Assembly (NCBI GenBank): GCA_027676805.1
Contig: JAQENU010000002.1
Location: forward strand, 248,001-312,000
Direction of reading: 5' to 3'
Origin: Coprobacillaceae bacterium UN01-12pH3A
GTDB taxonomy: Bacteria > Bacillota_I > Bacilli_A > Erysipelotrichales > Coprobacillaceae
DNA: 64,000 bases
Part shown: one piece after another, positions 61,689 through 64,000 of the stretch
How the letters are laid out: each line of letters starts with the position of its first letter
Position numbering within the stretch: the stretch's first letter is position 1
The notes under the pieces: generated by a model
Seen by the model: the letters and a program-made list of their open reading frames with translations, nothing else
Databases searched by the model: none
Told to the model about the DNA's origin: nothing
Program-made: the position numbers and the translations under genes

Positions 61689-63125
61689 CTAGTAGGCTTT
61701 AGCAAAATAAACAATCTTTTTTGCTTCTTTTCCACAGTAGATACATTTATCAGAATGTGCTTCTCCTTCAACGATGCAGCGTGTAGAAGCCCCGGTTTCA
61801 TCCTTAATCTTCTTTTCACATTCTTCATCACCGCACCACATTGCTTTGATATATCCGCCTTTTGTTTCCAAAACTTCCTTGAACTTTGGATAAGTAGAAA
61901 CAGTATGCGTATTGCTGTCACGATGCTTCAAGGCACGATCATACATTTCATTGTGGATCTGATCCATTAAATCTTGAACAATCTGTACTAAATCATCCGA
62001 TAATGATTGTGACTGTTTAGTCCCATCATTACGTTTAGCAATGACACACTGATTCGCTTCAATATCTTTTGGTCCTAATTCAATTCGCAGCGGGATACCA
62101 CGCATTTCAGCTTCTGAGAATTTCCATCCCGGTGATTTGTCACTGTCATCAACTGCCACACGAATACCGGCAGCCTTTAACTGATCTGCCACTTCGTTAG
62201 CTTTTTCCAATACTCCCGGCTTTTGCTGCTGGATAGGCACGATAACAACTTGTGTAGGGGCAATGCGCGGTGGCAATACTAATCCATTATTATCTCCATG
62301 CACCATAATAATAGCTCCTAATAAACGTGTTGAAACACCCCAAGATGTTTGATAAATATATTTTTGCTTTCCATCTTTATCTAAGAACTTAATATTAAAG
62401 GCTTTCGCAAATCCCTGCCCAAAATAATGAGAGGTTCCAGACTGCAATGCTTTTCCGTCATGCATCAGAGCCTCAATTGTATATGTTTCCTCTGCTCCGG
62501 CAAATTTTTCTTTTTCGGTTTTACGCCCAGTGACCATCGGGATTGCCAAAAGGTCTCTTGCTAATTCATCATAAATATCTAAAATAGCCAATGTTTCTTC
62601 ACGAGCTTCCTCTCTGCTGGCATGAATGGTATGCCCTTCCTGCCATAAGAATTCTGATCCGCGCAGGAAAGGACGTGTCGTTTTTTCCCATCTGACAACA
62701 GAACACCACTGATTATATTTTTTTGGTAAATCACGATATGAATTTACTATTTTTGCGTAATGTTCACAGAACAATGTTTCAGAAGTCGGTCGTACAATAA
62801 GTGGTTCTTCCAATTCATCCAAACCACCTTTTGTAACTACTGCACATTCCGGCGCAAACCCCTCTACATGATCTGCTTCTTTTTGCAATAGCGATTGTGG
62901 GATCAACATCGGCATATAGACATTTTCATGTCCGGTCTGCTTGAAACGCTGATCTAAATAGCTTTGAATTCTTTCCCATAATGCATACCCATAAGGACGA
63001 TAAATGATAAAGCCTTTGATACTTGAATAGTCCATTAATTCTGCTTTACGGCAGACATCTGTGTACCATTGGGCAAAGTCAACTTCCATTGCGGTTATTG
63101 CATCGTTTTTCTTATTGTTTGCCAT
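61689..63125 (-). CDS. proS: Prolyl-tRNA synthetase, archaeal/eukaryotic type
   Basis: 478 residues, SD AAAGGAGAG. Class II motif 2 region [30 protein letters not shown], motif 3 and the C-terminal zinc-binding domain with [20 protein letters not shown] and [18 protein letters not shown]. It lacks the INS editing domain of the bacterial ProS, so it is the shorter type found in archaea, eukaryotes and some Firmicutes/Mollicutes. It charges tRNA-Pro. No T-box leader is visible upstream. Confidence 0.95.
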   Translation of the reverse strand: MANNKKNDAITAMEVDFAQWYTDVCRKAELMDYSSIKGFIIYRPYGYALWERIQSYLDQRFKQTGHENVYMPMLIPQSLLQKEADHVEGFAPECAVVTKGGLDELEEPLIVRPTSETLFCEHYAKIVNSYRDLPKKYNQWCSVVRWEKTTRPFLRGSEFLWQEGHTIHASREEAREETLAILDIYDELARDLLAIPMVTGRKTEKEKFAGAEETYTIEALMHDGKALQSGTSHYFGQGFAKAFNIKFLDKDGKQKYIYQTSWGVSTRLLGAIIMVHGDNNGLVLPPRIAPTQVVIVPIQQQKPGVLEKANEVADQLKAAGIRVAVDDSDKSPGWKFSEAEMRGIPLRIELGPKDIEANQCVIAKRNDGTKQSQSLSDDLVQIVQDLMDQIHNEMYDRALKHRDSNTHTVSTYPKFKEVLETKGGYIKAMWCGDEECEKKIKDETGASTRCIVEGEAHSDKCIYCGKEAKKIVYFAKAY

Positions 63126-63200
63126 ACTTTCTCTCCTTTAATAATACATGTTATATCTTACCAAAAATCCTATTAAGATACAATATCCTTTATCTTTGCA

Positions 63201-63227
63201 TAAACAAAACATGAGGACCGCCTCATG
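63201..63227 (-). terminator. Terminator of the TPM-domain gene
   Basis: Stem CATGAGG (63210-63216) / CCTCATG (63221-63227), tetraloop, followed on the - strand by TTTTGTTT. Confidence 0.8.
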
Positions 63228-63232
63228 CTTAA

Positions 63233-64000
63233 TTAATGTCTGCCTACTCCGCCACCGCTGGAACGACCACCCCCGCTGCCTCTTGATCGGCTTACTGAAG
63301 AAGAAGAGGGTGAGCTTGGCTTAGAGACAGGTTTGGAAATCGGCGAAGAAACTCTAGTACTGCTGCGTCTGCGTGGCGATGGACTGGATGACTTGACTAC
63401 CAGTTTCGAGGTATAACGCGGTGCTTCTTCATAAATGATCGTTGTGGGTGTAACTGGCGGTGGTGTTTGTCTCTCATTCACCGGTCTTTTTGGTTCACTC
63501 TTCTTAACTTTCGGTGCTTTTACTTTTTCTGTAGAAATCACCGAAGGTTTTTTAGGCTCCTCTAAGATTTCAGCTCCCTCTAATTTTTTTAATGCATTTT
63601 TATTTTTTTTAATACGATATGCCAATAAAATGACGATACCACCCCATATTGCACTCAAAAACACTTTGATCGGATAAGTAAGCTGAACTGTTTCCTTAGA
63701 AATAGAATAATAATAATTATCCAGTTTAGAACAAATGCTGTTAAAAGCTCCCTCTATTCGGGTATCATAATTATTACCATAATCAACCATATCGTTAAAT
63801 TCATAGTTATATACGACATTAGCGAGGAATGAATCAGAAACGATCGATTTGATCCCATCCCCCTGCATGATCCAATAATCCTTTTGCTCCGTGACAATAA
63901 GAATCAACACCCCATTATTCTTGTCTTTATCGCCAAGTCCCCAACTATTGAATAACTCATACGCATAATCTGAGGCAGATAAGCCTTCGGTTGTTTTAAC
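63233..64000 (-). CDS. TPM-domain (YgcG-type) membrane protein, partial
   Basis: The frame is open to the window edge (5' end missing), giving the last 255 residues. SASDYAYELFNSWGLGDKDKNNGVLILIV is the TPM domain signature; then about 60 residues, one membrane helix (YPIKVFLSAIWGGIVILLAYR), a basic Pro/Lys-rich linker and a Ser/Gly/Arg-rich tail (SRGSGGGRSSGGG). The TPM domain would lie outside the cell, as in YgcG-like proteins; the missing N-terminus probably holds a signal peptide. TPM domains have phosphatase activity in some relatives; the role here is unknown. Confidence 0.8.
   Translation of the reverse strand, partial: VKTTEGLSASDYAYELFNSWGLGDKDKNNGVLILIVTEQKDYWIMQGDGIKSIVSDSFLANVVYNYEFNDMVDYGNNYDTRIEGAFNSICSKLDNYYYSISKETVQLTYPIKVFLSAIWGGIVILLAYRIKKNKNALKKLEGAEILEEPKKPSVISTEKVKAPKVKKSEPKRPVNERQTPPPVTPTTIIYEEAPRYTSKLVVKSSSPSPRRRSSTRVSSPISKPVSKPSSPSSSSVSRSRGSGGGRSSGGGVGRH

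Noticed and set aside
63126..63232. T-box leader for proS
   Set aside because: No specifier loop, T-box sequence or antiterminator seen; the gap is only about 100 bp and contains the neighbouring gene's terminator.

Overview
The window is AT-rich, densely packed bacterial DNA from a Gram-positive, fermentative organism, most likely a gut Erysipelotrichia-type member of the Bacillota. Evidence for this is the strong SD sites and TTGACA/TATAAT promoters, several 6-phospho-glycosidase genes with RpiR regulators, an MG284/MPN403-family protein, an archaeal/eukaryotic-type prolyl-tRNA synthetase, a sortase-type surface protein with an xTGD sorting motif, and a trimeric electron-bifurcating [FeFe] hydrogenase. 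The lineage is an inference; no rRNA or tRNA gene lies in the window.

Layout. 1-5.0 kb: end of a TspO gene, a GNAT, a lipoprotein M1-type peptidase, a nitroreductase, an MFS exporter with an operator-rich promoter, and an MBL-fold hydrolase. 5.1-15.3 kb: sugar hydrolysis (GH35, two GH1 enzymes, two RpiR regulators), interrupted by GNAT/cupin/flavodoxin genes, an O-antigen-ligase-like membrane protein and an alpha/beta hydrolase. 15.3-27 kb: OppA-type lipoprotein, MATE pump, diguanylate cyclase, UppP, an HD-domain/GNAT operon, EamA transporter, cysteine synthase and an alkaline-phosphatase-fold protein. 27.1-31.6 kb: a 1328-residue surface protein with about nineteen 12-residue Asp-rich repeats, preceded by what looks like an invertible promoter. 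31.6-44.5 kb: murE with a tiny membrane protein, a serine hydrolase, GNAT/RdgB pair, an ABC exporter, a third GH1, a NiaX-like transporter, split ThrE, a hydroxyacid dehydrogenase, a TtcA-like enzyme and a HAD/unknown/NTPase-like trio. 44.5-49.6 kb: UPF0324 transporter with divergent LysR, ROK kinase, HAD phosphatase, AI-2E-type transporter. 49.7-59.3 kb: a twelve-gene hydrogenase operon ending in an ABC binding protein and permease. 59.3-64 kb: ACP, MG284/MPN403 protein, tyrosine phosphatase, a GAF-domain pseudogene, proS and the C-terminal part of a TPM-domain protein cut by the window edge.

The most interesting structure is at 31189-31419. Two identical 24-bp sites in opposite orientation, each built as 9-bp inverted half-sites around an asymmetric 6-bp centre, enclose a near-consensus promoter that points AWAY from the surface-protein gene and into a terminator hairpin. 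Inverting the segment would aim the promoter at the surface-protein gene. I read this as a phase-variation switch captured in its OFF orientation; no recombinase gene is in the window. A second notable structure is a 12-bp perfect hairpin (60405-60439) that buries the Shine-Dalgarno sequence of the MG284/MPN403-family gene and could also act as a terminator. Several promoters carry clear palindromic operators (MFS, ABC exporter, NiaX-like transporter, OppA, UPF0324/LysR).
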